NCBI GenBank assembly: GCA_910587065.1
Contig: CAJUMA010000008.1
Coordinates: 1-47,244 of the forward strand
Direction of reading: 5' to 3'
From: an uncultured Bacilli bacterium
GTDB lineage: Bacteria; Bacillota_I; Bacilli_A; RF39; UBA660
DNA: 47,244 nucleotides
In this document: piece by piece, positions 31,564 to 40,771 of the stretch
Layout: every line of letters starts with the position of its first letter
How positions within the stretch are numbered: position 1 is the stretch's first letter
The notes under the pieces: generated by a model
The model's database searches: none
Told to the model about the DNA's origin: nothing
What the model saw: only the letters and a program-made list of their open reading frames with translations
Translations under genes and position numbers: made by a program

Positions 31564-32852
31564 TCTGTTTTTTTCTTCTTTACCACTAAAATGGATTTAT
31601 TTTTAGTATTTATTTTACTTGCAATTTTCTTAGCTGTTTTAATATTTAAATCATTGTAAATATTGTATAGGTTCGCGTTTATATCACCATATTCTAAAAT
31701 GTCAGATTGAATTAGATTATTTGTTTCTTCAATATCATCGAAACATTTTATTAGATTACTTATAGCGACTCTTTTCTTTCTAATAAGTTCATCTTCTTCA
31801 ATTTCAAATTCTTTTATTGCTTCTTCCATTAAAGTGATATATCTTTTGGGATAAGGAGTTTCGGCAATTATATTAACAAAAACATGATTTTCCAAATAAG
31901 TACGAGATACATATAGACCATCTGTAATAATATTGCCGCTTACTAGTTTTTCTTTTATCTTACTTGTTCGTCCAAACATAGAATTAGTTAAAATATTAAT
32001 ATAAACATTTTCTTGTAATCTAGTCAATTTTAGTGATGAAAAAGCGGAATATGGAATTTTTAAACCAATATTGACTTTGTCTATTTCAACATCTCTTTTT
32101 ATTTCTTCAAATTCTTTTACAACTGTGTTTGGCTCTTTTTCTTTTATTTTTATAACTGATTCTTTCCTTGGAAATTTTTTCTTCTCTTGATTTCCTTCAA
32201 TTATGGCAAGAGCTTCTTCTGCATTAAAATTTCCTGTAATTGTTACATACATATTTGATGGATGATAAAAGGTTTTATAAGCTTTCTCTAAATCATTTAA
32301 ACTTATAGATTGAACATCTTCTACAGTGCCAGAAACTAAATTTTTCGTATTGTCTTTGTGAAATGAATTTTTAAATAATCTAAATATTAATTCTGTTTCA
32401 ATATCATCATCATACATTTTTACTTCTTCTTTAATTATTCCTTTTTCTTCTTCAACTAATTTCTCTGTGTAAAATGGTGTTTGAACAAAATCTAATAAAG
32501 TTTCTAAATTTTCTTTAAATAAGTCATATCCAAATACTTCATAACATGTAACATTAAATGTAGTGTATGCATTAACATCGGATCCTAATTTTACAAAATA
32601 ATCCGTTGCATCTATGTTACCTTTCATTTTAAATGTTAGATGTTCTAAAAAATGAGCTGTGCCATTTGGCACACTCATAGTTTTCTTAGCATTAGTTTTT
32701 TTAAATTCAGTATCATTTGAACCAAATTTAGTACTAAAAGTCATATAAAAGTTTTTTACATTTTTGTTAGGTAATAAATATACTTTTAGTCCATTCGATA
32801 AGGTCTCATTAATTAGAGTTTCATCTACACCAACCATCTTAATTTTCTTCAT
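31554..32852 (-). CDS. ymfH: M16 family metallopeptidase, YmfH-like
   Basis: A 432-residue pitrilysin-type zinc peptidase. The inverted zinc motif HFLEH is at His67-Glu70-His71, with the distal Glu in EEKGIIKEEVKMY. The second half is a non-catalytic M16 domain. In Bacillota it pairs with YmfF and is annotated as EF-P 5-aminopentanol modification-associated or processing-protease-like. The ATG at 32852 lies 8 nt after AAAGGG; the GTG at 32861 abuts that site. It overlaps ymfF by 14 nt. Confidence 0.88.
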   Translation of the reverse strand: MKKIKMVGVDETLINETLSNGLKVYLLPNKNVKNFYMTFSTKFGSNDTEFKKTNAKKTMSVPNGTAHFLEHLTFKMKGNIDATDYFVKLGSDVNAYTTFNVTCYEVFGYDLFKENLETLLDFVQTPFYTEKLVEEEKGIIKEEVKMYDDDIETELIFRLFKNSFHKDNTKNLVSGTVEDVQSISLNDLEKAYKTFYHPSNMYVTITGNFNAEEALAIIEGNQEKKKFPRKESVIKIKEKEPNTVVKEFEEIKRDVEIDKVNIGLKIPYSAFSSLKLTRLQENVYINILTNSMFGRTSKIKEKLVSGNIITDGLYVSRTYLENHVFVNIIAETPYPKRYITLMEEAIKEFEIEEDELIRKKRVAISNLIKCFDDIEETNNLIQSDILEYGDINANLYNIYNDLNIKTAKKIASKINTKNKSILVVKKKKTEKK

Positions 32853-34107
32853 TGTTTTCACCCTTTAAAACGTATATTGTATTTAGTTTTATTTTCTTAC
32901 TGATTTTTGCTACTTCCTCTTTTGTTACTTTTTTATAATTTTCTATGCGAATTTCCATTGGATCTAATTCAGCCATGTAATTAAACAAATAATTTGCAAT
33001 AACTCTGTTGGGATAATCATATGCCATATTAATAGAAGATATCGAAGATGATATAGCATGTTTTACTTCATCGTCTGTGACTTTATCTTTCATTGAATTT
33101 ACCGATGATGCTATTAGTTTCTTTGCAATATTCACATTAGATGCATCAACAGATGTTGTTATTATTAATAGATTATCATACTTATTGTAAATACTTTGAA
33201 CACCATAACATAAGGAATTGTCCCCTCTTAAACTTTTAGATAACTTTGTTTCTAAAGAACCGCCACCTAAAATCATATTATATATTGGCATAATATACTT
33301 TCTTTCATTTTCGTTTAAATTTATTGTATTATAAATATAAACTATTTGACTTTGATAATCGTTGCTTGATTCTTCCTTTTTACTTACTTTATTTTTTACT
33401 CTATTATCAATAAATAAAGATACATCGTGATTCTTGATAGTTCTAAAATTAGACTCTCCATTTATTATATTGATAACTTCATCACAATCAAAATCACCAA
33501 TTATAAATATATCTATATAATCATGTGCTAAAATATATAAATACTCTTGATATAGTTTAGTAGTTGTTATGTTGTTTATTTCTTCTTCTGTCCCAATTAA
33601 ATTTTTTGACGAAATTGATTTTGGATCCATGATTTTTAACGCATTAAAAATAGCTTTTTTTTGTGGATTTTCTTGGATACTTGCAAGTTCTGATAATAAT
33701 CTTTGCTTTATCGTTACTAATGTGTCATCATCAAACTTTCCATCTATTATATTAGGATTAAAGAGTAAATCAAATGGTAATTTAAGGGCCTCATTTAAAT
33801 AATCATCATCAGTGTATTTAGGATTTAAAAATTCTAGATTAATAGATGATAAAATTTCATTTCCAAGTTTTGTCGATTCTGCATAAATAATCGTGTTATA
33901 TAACTCTTCTTCTTTTAAGTTTAATTCTCTTTTTGATTTATAATTTTTACTATTTTCTGTAAGCATTTCAAAAAGGGCTGTTCTAATAGCAGCTGTTTCT
34001 TGGTTAAAATTATTTCTTAGTATTATTTCCATTCTTATTGTTTTAAACTTATCTGTCGTAATAGTGTGAATGTTATATGACCCATTTTTATGTAGTTTAT
34101 ATATCAT
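32839..34107 (-). CDS. ymfF: M16-like protein without zinc site, YmfF-like
   Basis: A 422-residue M16-fold protein. At the position of HxxEH it has ALFEMLTENS, so the zinc ligands are lost. The C-terminal SxxxG-type segment MILGGGSLETKLSKSLRGDNSLCYGV contains the conserved substrate-interacting R/Y residues of M16B peptidases. This active/inactive pairing resembles mitochondrial processing peptidase. It is the first gene of the pair, with GAGGTGTAAAAT as ribosome-binding site. Confidence 0.87.
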   Translation of the reverse strand: MIYKLHKNGSYNIHTITTDKFKTIRMEIILRNNFNQETAAIRTALFEMLTENSKNYKSKRELNLKEEELYNTIIYAESTKLGNEILSSINLEFLNPKYTDDDYLNEALKLPFDLLFNPNIIDGKFDDDTLVTIKQRLLSELASIQENPQKKAIFNALKIMDPKSISSKNLIGTEEEINNITTTKLYQEYLYILAHDYIDIFIIGDFDCDEVINIINGESNFRTIKNHDVSLFIDNRVKNKVSKKEESSNDYQSQIVYIYNTINLNENERKYIMPIYNMILGGGSLETKLSKSLRGDNSLCYGVQSIYNKYDNLLIITTSVDASNVNIAKKLIASSVNSMKDKVTDDEVKHAISSSISSINMAYDYPNRVIANYLFNYMAELDPMEIRIENYKKVTKEEVAKISKKIKLNTIYVLKGENNEEN

Positions 34108-34199
34108 ATTTTACACCTCATTTTTTATTATACGTAAAATCATTTTTTTTATAATGGTATTATATCATAGGTATGTTATTATTAGTATAGGTGATGTTT

Positions 34200-34922
34200 A
34201 TGGAACCATTACATGTGGTAACAGAAAAAGAAAATATTGCATCAAGAGTACTTTTTCCTGGAGATCCTTTAAGGGCAAAATATATTGCAGAGAAATTTTT
34301 AACTGATTACAGACTAGTTAATACAATAAGAAATATGTATGCTTTTACTGGATATTATAAAGATCAACTTATAACAGTTATGGGGCATGGTATGGGAACT
34401 CCATCTATAGGATTATATGCATATGAATTGTTTCATTTTTATGATGTGGAGAAGATTATTAGAATTGGTTCTTCTGGAGCTTTTAAAGATAGTATAAAGA
34501 AGTTAGATATTTGCCTTTCAACTGGGTGTTATTCAGAATCTGCATTTGCCTACCATTGGAGTAAATCAAGAGATAAGTTTTTTGAATCATCCATTGAACT
34601 TAATGCGGATATTTTGAGTACAGCTGAAGAAATTGGGACTGAACTTAAAGTTGGTCCAACACTTACAAGCGACACATTTGACCCTTATAGCCCAATTGAT
34701 CATATAATTAATGCTTGTCCAATTAAGAATGAATTAACAGCCATTGAAATGGAGGGTTTTGCTCTTATGCATATAGCTAAATGCGAGGGGAAAAAAGCTT
34801 CTATGCTATTAACAGTTGTCGACTCACAATTTGAGTCGGATAATATTATTACGCCAGAGATGCGTGAAACAAGTTTAGATAAAATGATTTATTTAGCACT
34901 TGAATCTATTATAAAAAATTAA
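34200..34922 (+). CDS. deoD: Purine nucleoside phosphorylase, DeoD type
   Basis: Phosphorolyses purine nucleosides for salvage. A 240-residue hexameric-class PNP. His5 and Gly21-Asp-Pro-Leu-Arg25 (phosphate-binding loop of the neighbouring subunit), GSSGAFKD and AIEMEGFAL (base and ribose binding) are present. The general-acid Asp lies in TVVDSQ. I chose the ATG at 34200 because AGGTGAT is 4 nt upstream; GTG and ATG codons three positions earlier overlap that site. Single-gene unit on the plus strand. Confidence 0.92.
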   Translation: MEPLHVVTEKENIASRVLFPGDPLRAKYIAEKFLTDYRLVNTIRNMYAFTGYYKDQLITVMGHGMGTPSIGLYAYELFHFYDVEKIIRIGSSGAFKDSIKKLDICLSTGCYSESAFAYHWSKSRDKFFESSIELNADILSTAEEIGTELKVGPTLTSDTFDPYSPIDHIINACPIKNELTAIEMEGFALMHIAKCEGKKASMLLTVVDSQFESDNIITPEMRETSLDKMIYLALESIIKN

Positions 34923-34949
34923 AAGAGGATTTTTATTCCTCTTTTAATT
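34917..34949. terminator. Bidirectional intrinsic terminator
   Basis: AATTAAAAGAGGA (34917-34929) pairs with TCCTCTTTTAATT (34937-34949) around a 7-nt loop. It serves deoD and the convergent DUF4097 gene; both stop codons lie within the arms. Confidence 0.88.
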
Positions 34950-35777
34950 TACTTCAATGTCTCCACAATCGTTTTTTATATTTAAAACTATATCAGATTT
35001 ATAATTATTTTTATTAACTTTGTTATCTCCTAAAGATACTTTTGATTCTATCATAATATCATTAGTTTTCTTGATCTTAATGTTACCAAAATTATTCTCA
35101 ATTGTTGAATTTTCTTTTAAGTCAACTTCGTTAATTTCAATATCTCCACAATCATCTTCTATGTCGGCTTTATTTGTGATTTTCTTAATATTTATATCAC
35201 CATAATTATTGTGCACTTCCGCATTTTCTACCTCGCCAATATCTATGTCGCCACAAGAAGATGATAAAACAACATCTAAAGCACCTTTAACTAACGTATC
35301 ACCAAATGCTGAGTCAACTTGAATTTTAGAATGCTCAAATTTCTCAATATCAATATCTCCATAGTCATTGTTGATATTTATTTTTCCATTATATTCTTCT
35401 TTTAAATATAATACTATTTTGGCTGATTTTATATTAAAGCAGAAGAAATGACATGGTTCCGAATCATATCTTAGTGATAATATTTCATTAGCATCATCTA
35501 TGCTAAGAAGGTTTTCTTCTCCATATAGCACTAATTTATTTTCGCTTCCTGTCTTTATTTCTATGTTGGCAGCGGATGTATCAATATCTATGTCTTTAAA
35601 ATCATTTTCATATACTTTGTCATATATTTTTGTAGTGCTAATCTTATAAGTGTTGAAAAAGCCAAAGGGCCCTTTTATTTTCTTTCCGGAAATACTAAAG
35701 AATAGAAGTCCTGACAAGAAAACAACACAAATCGCAAGTAACACGATTAAAAATATAACTAATCCTTTATTCTTCAT
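34944..35777 (-). CDS. Membrane-anchored DUF4097-like beta-repeat protein
   Basis: A 277-residue protein with an N-terminal membrane helix (about 6-30) and an ectodomain built of short repeats with the recurring motif (D/N)(Y/C/F)GDI(D/E)I, seen at least six times. Such right-handed beta-helix DUF4097/DUF4098 proteins accompany LiaF/PspC-like envelope-stress systems. It overlaps by 11 nt the upstream XRE membrane regulator, so the two probably act together. AAAGGAGAATC supports the start. An envelope-stress role is inference. Confidence 0.8.
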   Translation of the reverse strand: MKNKGLVIFLIVLLAICVVFLSGLLFFSISGKKIKGPFGFFNTYKISTTKIYDKVYENDFKDIDIDTSAANIEIKTGSENKLVLYGEENLLSIDDANEILSLRYDSEPCHFFCFNIKSAKIVLYLKEEYNGKININNDYGDIDIEKFEHSKIQVDSAFGDTLVKGALDVVLSSSCGDIDIGEVENAEVHNNYGDINIKKITNKADIEDDCGDIEINEVDLKENSTIENNFGNIKIKKTNDIMIESKVSLGDNKVNKNNYKSDIVLNIKNDCGDIEVN

Positions 35778-36396
35778 TTTGATTCTCCTTTAACACAAAG
35801 ATAAGTTTTACAATTTCTTCAACAAGAGCATATATAATCCAAATAAGCCATGTTATATGCCATGCCATTGTCATAAAACTTATAATAAAATATATTACAC
35901 AAGTAACTGCTGCTAAACAATCACATATTGATTTCTGAACAAGATTTTTTACTTTTTCTTCAATGAGTTTTTCTTTTTTATAGACTAGACATACATAGAT
36001 AATTATAAATGTCGCAATTCCGCAAATTGTTAAGAATATACCTACAGATAAGACGGGATTTATTTTAAATGCGGCAACAGATACAACCATCCAAGCAACA
36101 GCTATAAAATAAAGTAAAATTCCACCACTTATACCTAAAGCTTTTTTAGTTGAGTTTGCATTATTAATTTCTTTGGTTTCCTTTTTCTCTTTTGTTTCTT
36201 TGACACCAAATAACTCGCTTGGTGTTATATTGTATAAATTACATATTGCTTCAACTTTATCAAAGTCTGGTTTTGATTCCTCTGTTTCCCATTTAGAAAT
36301 AGTCTGTCTTGTTACACCGAGTTTATCTGCAGCCTCCTCTTGTGATAAATGTTTTCCTTTTCTCAAATTTAATAGTTTCTCTCCTATACTATTCAT
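35767..36396 (-). CDS. XRE-family regulator with C-terminal membrane domain
   Basis: A 209-residue protein. The N-terminal Cro/C1 helix-turn-helix (about 1-62, LSQEEAADKLGVTRQTISKWETEESKPDF) is followed by a charged linker (KEKKETKEI) and three or four membrane helices from about 85 to 200. This tethered-repressor architecture recurs in Bacillota beside DUF4097 or DUF1700 genes. It probably senses the membrane state and autoregulates. GAGGTGAATT precedes the ATG. Confidence 0.85.
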   Translation of the reverse strand: MNSIGEKLLNLRKGKHLSQEEAADKLGVTRQTISKWETEESKPDFDKVEAICNLYNITPSELFGVKETKEKKETKEINNANSTKKALGISGGILLYFIAVAWMVVSVAAFKINPVLSVGIFLTICGIATFIIIYVCLVYKKEKLIEEKVKNLVQKSICDCLAAVTCVIYFIISFMTMAWHITWLIWIIYALVEEIVKLIFVLKENQNEE

Positions 36397-36423
36397 AATT
36401 CACCTCTTTCGCATTTAATTATA

Positions 36424-36472
36424 TAAAAAAATTAGTTGCAAACCACCAATTTTGATTGGAAATTTGTCAACT
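36424..36472 (-). terminator. Terminator hairpin, also in the XRE promoter region
   Basis: On the minus strand AGTTGACAAA (36472-36463) pairs, with one bulge, with TTTGCAACT (36442-36434). A nested perfect repeat CCAAT-N4-ATTGG (36459-36446) extends it, and AATTTTTTT follows. It ends the permease gene. The -10-like TATAAT of the XRE gene (36423-36418) begins right after the T-run. Confidence 0.7.
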
Positions 36473-36484
36473 GATTTTAACATT

Positions 36485-37309
36485 TTATATTAAATTAATA
36501 ATTATGCCTGATATTACACCAACAATGTATATTAGTGTAAGTATAATAATATCTTCTTTTATATTGTCGTTTGTTTTAAATAAAACTATTAAGGCTAATC
36601 CTGAATTTGTTAAAAGTCCAGCTATACATGTTCCTATTTTGATAACACCACTTAAATATAGTTCTGTAATTAAAACACTTGGTGCACAGTTTGGTATTAG
36701 TCCAATCAAGCATGACAGGAATGGAGCAAAAATTGAATTTGTCATAAAAATTTTAGTTAAAATCTCTTCGCTTAAATAACTCATTAAAATATTTAACACC
36801 AAAGTTATAAGAAAAATAAAGAGAAAAGTTTTTATTGTGTGAATAAGTGTAGATTTTATTAATGATTCCTCACAGTCACATTTATCGCTTTCACAAATGG
36901 AAAATTCTTGTGCATCTTTTTTTCTTATAATTAAGTCAATTATGAAACCCATCATAGTTCCAATCAAGACTTTTACTCCTAAAATTGTTAATATATCTTT
37001 TGGGGGTGCATTATGAGAAATTAATATTGGTAACATTTCATCACTTGTTGAAAGATAAACACTAATTAATGTCCCTAGTGATAAAATTCTTGTTACATAT
37101 AGATTTGTTGCTACTACGGAGAAGCCACATTGAGGAATAATGCCTAAAAATGAACCGACTATTGGACCAAACTTTTTAGAATTTGTTATAGCCTCTCTAG
37201 TCTTTTTAGCAAATTTATGTTCAAAAAGTTCAATTATATAAAATGCCACAAACAAAAATGGCAGTAATTTAATTGAATCAAGAATTGTATCAATTAGTAT
37301 ATCTTTCAT
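36485..37309 (-). CDS. Predicted metal exporter-like permease (ArsP_2/putative manganese transporter family)
   Basis: A 274-residue integral membrane protein with about 8-10 helices. The two halves each contain a related motif, GIIPQCGFSVVATNLYV and GLIPNCAPSVLITELYLSG, facing each other as an inverted repeat; the Cys residues may take part in metal handling. STSDEMLPILIS is highly typical of the family. The central cytosolic loop is acidic and Cys-rich (CESDKCDCEES). The ATG at 37309 follows GGAGGGG; 18 codons of upstream frame are rejected. The transported ion is not known from sequence. Confidence 0.8.
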   Translation of the reverse strand: MKDILIDTILDSIKLLPFLFVAFYIIELFEHKFAKKTREAITNSKKFGPIVGSFLGIIPQCGFSVVATNLYVTRILSLGTLISVYLSTSDEMLPILISHNAPPKDILTILGVKVLIGTMMGFIIDLIIRKKDAQEFSICESDKCDCEESLIKSTLIHTIKTFLFIFLITLVLNILMSYLSEEILTKIFMTNSIFAPFLSCLIGLIPNCAPSVLITELYLSGVIKIGTCIAGLLTNSGLALIVLFKTNDNIKEDIIILTLIYIVGVISGIIINLI

Positions 37310-37331
37310 AATACCCCTCCGCTTCTTGCTC

Positions 37332-37340
37332 ATTATAACA
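37332..37340 (-). promoter_or_regulatory. Extended -10 promoter of the permease gene
   Basis: TGT-TATAAT on the minus strand, with TTTATA 17 nt upstream of the hexamer as a weak -35. The start codon is 23 nt downstream. Confidence 0.55.
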
Positions 37341-37399
37341 TAAATCATATTCTTTATAAACACAATTATGCTTATGCATGGCTAGTGGCCTATATAATT

Positions 37400-37434
37400 T
37401 TGACTTTTTATATAACAAAATATAAATATATAAA
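37400..37434 (+). promoter_or_regulatory. Candidate promoter of the short XRE gene
   Basis: TTGACT at 37400-37405 is a good -35. Several -10 candidates (TATAAA at 37421, TAAATA at 37423) follow at 15-17 nt. The operator-like palindrome lies at the expected transcription start. Confidence 0.45.
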
Positions 37435-37436
37435 CT

Positions 37437-37455
37437 ACAGATTTTAAAAATCTGT
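37437..37455 (+). promoter_or_regulatory. Perfect 19-bp operator-like palindrome
   Basis: ACAGATTTT-A-AAAATCTGT has two 9-bp arms around a single centre base, so it cannot form a useful RNA hairpin and looks like a dimeric repressor site. It lies 19 nt before the XRE start codon, at the predicted transcription start. Confidence 0.6.
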
Positions 37456-37473
37456 TAGATAGGAATTGACGAA

Positions 37474-37737
37474 ATGATTGATTTAGAAGTAAAAGAAAAA
37501 AAGTATGTTCATACTGATGAGTATTACTATTCAGTAATACGAAAGAATATTAGAAAGATTCGAAAAGATAAAAATCTTACTCAACAAGATTTGGCAGATT
37601 TAACAGATATTTCAAGAGAATATATATGTGATATTGAAAACGAAAGCAGAAATAAGCATATAACTATTGCTTATCTATCTAGAATTGCTGATGCTTTGGA
37701 AATAGATATTGCATTATTATTTAATGATGAAAGTTAA
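37474..37737 (+). CDS. Short XRE-family transcriptional regulator
   Basis: An 87-residue protein. After ~20 residues a complete Cro/C1 HTH occupies about 22-84: IRKNIRKIRKDKNLTQQDLADLTDISREYICDIENE. No effector or membrane domain is present. Probably a homodimeric repressor acting on the palindrome at 37437-37455 and perhaps on the divergent permease gene. AGGAATTGACGAA precedes the ATG. Confidence 0.88.
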   Translation: MIDLEVKEKKYVHTDEYYYSVIRKNIRKIRKDKNLTQQDLADLTDISREYICDIENESRNKHITIAYLSRIADALEIDIALLFNDES

Positions 37738-37762
37738 AAAGACTTAATTACTTAAGTCTTTT
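37737..37762. terminator. Bidirectional intrinsic terminator
   Basis: AAAAGACTTAA/TTAAGTCTTTT (37737-37747 with 37752-37762), 4-nt loop, flanked by A's and T's on both sides. It serves the XRE gene and the convergent phosphohexomutase gene. Confidence 0.88.
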
Positions 37763-39128
37763 ATTTTTGGAAAATATCTACTACACCCATAAATTCTTCT
37801 TTTATTTTCTTTAAACCAGATTCTGTAGTTGATTCAAATCGTAGCGTTAAATTTGGTCCAGTATTACTAGCTCTTATTAAAGCCCAACCATTAGGTACAA
37901 AAACTTTTATACCATCAATTGTTGAATATTCATACGAGTGGTTATCACAGTATTTTTTTATGTCTTCTACTATTTTAAATTTCTTTTCATCCGTTGTTTT
38001 AACCTTTATTTCTTCCGTATTATAATAATGGTGTAATTTTTTCGTTAAATCACTTAAAGAACGCTCACTAACTGACAGCATTTCCTGTACTCTTAAACCT
38101 ACATATATTCCATCATCATAGCCTGGATGCTTATCAGCAAAGAATATATGATTTGAATACCCACCACCAAAATTAATATGCTGGCTAGCTATTACCCTTT
38201 CTTGTTTTGCAGAAGAAGGAGTTTCTATTAAAACATTACCACCAGCCTCATTAATTGCATCTTCAAGTGCTTTTGAACATTTTACATCTATTAGTATTGT
38301 CTTATTTTGATTATTCTTAATAATATCTTTGCAAAGAAGAGCCATCATTATATCAGCTTCAACAATGTTTCCTTTATTATCAACGAACCCACATCTGTCA
38401 GCATCTCCATCATAAGCAAGTCCTAAATCAGCACGATTTTTCTTTACAGATTTGGCTAATTTTTCTAAATTAGATTTTACATTTGGATCGGGATGATGGT
38501 TAGGGAAGTTAGGGTTTGAATCACAAAACAAATAGACTACTTCACAAGGAATTAAATCATATACCTTTTTGATTATAGTTGAAGCAGTTCCATTTCCACA
38601 GTCAACAACAACTTTCATGTCTTTCTTTTTTAAATTAATTGATTTTGCTAAAAATTCGGCATAAGCATCAGCTACATCAATATGCTCGATTGTCCCTTTA
38701 CCCGTTTTCAATTTGTAGTTTTCATTTTTTAAAGCATCATATATGATATCTAATTCATCATAATCACAGTGTTGATAATCACGACCGAATATTTTAAATC
38801 CATTATCATTTGAAGGATTATGACTAGCTGTAACCATGATTCCGTATTCTTGTCCAACAGAACGCGACGCAAAATTAAACATTGGTGTTGTTACAAGACC
38901 AATATACATGACATTTATGCCAGTTGATATAAGTCCTTCAATTAAATTTTTTGTTAAATCTGGGCCGCCAAAACGATTATCATGACCAACAACACAGTAA
39001 CTTTTGCCGACACTTTGAGCATAAGTTCCAAATACACAACCTAATCTCTTTGCAAATTCACTGTTTATTTGGTCTGGATAGACTCCTCTTATGTCAGCCT
39101 CTCTTAAAATACTTTTATCAAAATTCAT
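37761..39128 (-). CDS. Phosphohexomutase (phosphomannomutase/phosphoglucomutase type)
   Basis: A 455-residue alpha-D-phosphohexomutase that interconverts hexose 1- and 6-phosphates. The phosphoserine loop TASHNPSNDNG places the catalytic Ser at 102. The metal loop DGDADRC is at 240-246, and RASNTGPNLTLRFE binds the phosphate. The sugar-binding loop reads GGGYSNH where the family has GE(M/Y)SGH, so the substrate-contacting Glu is missing. It lies 12 nt downstream of gpmI, apparently one operon. The usual symbol would be manB, but specificity is uncertain. Confidence 0.87.
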   Translation of the reverse strand: MNFDKSILREADIRGVYPDQINSEFAKRLGCVFGTYAQSVGKSYCVVGHDNRFGGPDLTKNLIEGLISTGINVMYIGLVTTPMFNFASRSVGQEYGIMVTASHNPSNDNGFKIFGRDYQHCDYDELDIIYDALKNENYKLKTGKGTIEHIDVADAYAEFLAKSINLKKKDMKVVVDCGNGTASTIIKKVYDLIPCEVVYLFCDSNPNFPNHHPDPNVKSNLEKLAKSVKKNRADLGLAYDGDADRCGFVDNKGNIVEADIMMALLCKDIIKNNQNKTILIDVKCSKALEDAINEAGGNVLIETPSSAKQERVIASQHINFGGGYSNHIFFADKHPGYDDGIYVGLRVQEMLSVSERSLSDLTKKLHHYYNTEEIKVKTTDEKKFKIVEDIKKYCDNHSYEYSTIDGIKVFVPNGWALIRASNTGPNLTLRFESTTESGLKKIKEEFMGVVDIFQK

Positions 39129-39140
39129 CTTTTTTCACCC

Positions 39141-40655
39141 TTAATCTTCTTCATTAAATAAAGTCTTAGTATCTTTCATTTCCTTTGGTATTGCAATATC
39201 CATATATTTTAAAATTGTTGGCGCTATTTGTGTTAAATCCCCTTTGTGTTTTAAACGAACATGTTTATCCCTAATTATAAATGGTACAGGATTAGTCGAG
39301 TGAGTTGTTAACTTCTCCCCACTTTCTGATAGCATTTCATCACAATTACCATGATCGGCAGTAATAATCAATTTATAGAAATTATTATCTACTGCTTCAA
39401 CTATATCTCTTAGACATTCATCCATAACTCCTAGTGCTTCAATTGCTGCCTCTAAATTTCCTGTGTGTCCAAGCATATCAGGATTGGCAAAATTTACCAA
39501 AATGAAATCATAATCTCTTTCTAAACATTTAACAACTTGTTTTGTGACATCTTTTACGCTCATAGCAGGAGTCATATCGTATGTCGCTACTTTTGGAGAG
39601 GGAATTAAGAAATTATCACACCCCTTTAGCTTTGTTTCTCCTCCACCATTAAAGAAAAATGTTACATGAGCATATTTTTCTGTCTCAGCAATTCTTGCTT
39701 GACGTAGACCTAAATCAGAAAAGTAACATCCTAGCGAATAAACGTCTTGTTCATTTTCTAGTAAATGTTCCGTATTATTAGTGTTTGGAACATCAACTAG
39801 GGTAAGAACATTTAAATTATTTGGCTGTTTAATTCTATAACCGTCAAAATCTGGATCACTTAAGGCATTAAGTATTTGTCTTGCACGATCTCCTCTAAAG
39901 TTTAACCAAAATAAGCCATCATTTTCTTTTATAAGTGATTTGCTATCTATGAGTATTGGTACTAAGAATTCATCTGTTATATCTCTTTTATAGCAAGTCT
40001 CAATTGCTTTTTCAAATTTTTTTATTTTTACTCCTTCACCCTTAAGTAATAGATTTGTATATACTTTCGTTCTTTCGTATTTGTTATCGCGATCCATCGC
40101 ATAGTATCTTCCGCATATTGTAGAAATACTTCCTATACCAACTTCACGCATTGTAGAGTCTAAATCTTTTAAATATCCAATTGACGATTTAGTGCTTGTA
40201 TCTCTTCCATCTGTAATAGCATGGAAAAATACTTTTTTTACTCCCATAGTTTTTAAGTGTGCCATTAAATTTTTCATGTATTTAATATCTGAATGAACTC
40301 CACCATCGGAGACTAGCCCCATTAAATGAAGATTTCCACCCTTTTCTTTAACATCTTCAATAAATTTAAGCATCTTTTCATCATGTTCAATTAGGGTGCT
40401 TCCTAAAACCTCATTACATAAAGTGATATCTTGTTTTAGTTTTTTTCCAGCTCCTATTGTTAAGTGTCCAACTTCGGAATTACCAAATTGATCATCGGGA
40501 AGTCCAACATACTCTCCACTTGCTTGCAAAATAGCATGGGGATATTCATTATATATTTCATTGTAACAATCTAGTTTTGATTGTTTTACTGCATTACCAT
40601 ATTCAGAATCGTTTATTCCAAATCCATCTAAGATTAGCATGATAACTTTTTTCAT
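39141..40655 (-). CDS. gpmI: 2,3-bisphosphoglycerate-independent phosphoglycerate mutase
   Basis: A glycolytic enzyme that interconverts 3- and 2-phosphoglycerate with two Mn ions; 504 residues, the normal size. LILDGFGIND provides the first metal Asp, FGNSEVGHLTIGAG the nucleophile Ser60, and the phosphatase-domain ligands are in TADHGNCDEM and TTHSTNPVPFI. The ATG at 40655 gives the conserved MKKVIMLILDG start; a 16-codon extension is rejected. The ribosome-binding site AAGGAA is about 12 nt away, rather far. Confidence 0.95.
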   Translation of the reverse strand: MKKVIMLILDGFGINDSEYGNAVKQSKLDCYNEIYNEYPHAILQASGEYVGLPDDQFGNSEVGHLTIGAGKKLKQDITLCNEVLGSTLIEHDEKMLKFIEDVKEKGGNLHLMGLVSDGGVHSDIKYMKNLMAHLKTMGVKKVFFHAITDGRDTSTKSSIGYLKDLDSTMREVGIGSISTICGRYYAMDRDNKYERTKVYTNLLLKGEGVKIKKFEKAIETCYKRDITDEFLVPILIDSKSLIKENDGLFWLNFRGDRARQILNALSDPDFDGYRIKQPNNLNVLTLVDVPNTNNTEHLLENEQDVYSLGCYFSDLGLRQARIAETEKYAHVTFFFNGGGETKLKGCDNFLIPSPKVATYDMTPAMSVKDVTKQVVKCLERDYDFILVNFANPDMLGHTGNLEAAIEALGVMDECLRDIVEAVDNNFYKLIITADHGNCDEMLSESGEKLTTHSTNPVPFIIRDKHVRLKHKGDLTQIAPTILKYMDIAIPKEMKDTKTLFNEED

Positions 40656-40740
40656 AATTACTAGCCATTCCTTTCTTATTAAATGTAATAATTCTAATAC
40701 CACTTACCTCATAAATACTCTAAAGTAATTTTATCATAAA

Positions 40741-40771
40741 AAAAGAAAAAAAACGATAGTTAGTCGTTTTA
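40741..40771 (-). terminator. Intrinsic terminator of the pseudopilin gene
   Basis: AAAACGA/TCGTTTT stem (40771-40765 with 40757-40751), 7-nt loop, then TTTTCTTTTT on the minus strand. Confidence 0.82.

Noticed and set aside
36456..36779. 107-codon plus-strand frame opposite the permease gene
   Set aside because: The minus-strand permease has clear family motifs and a good ribosome-binding site.
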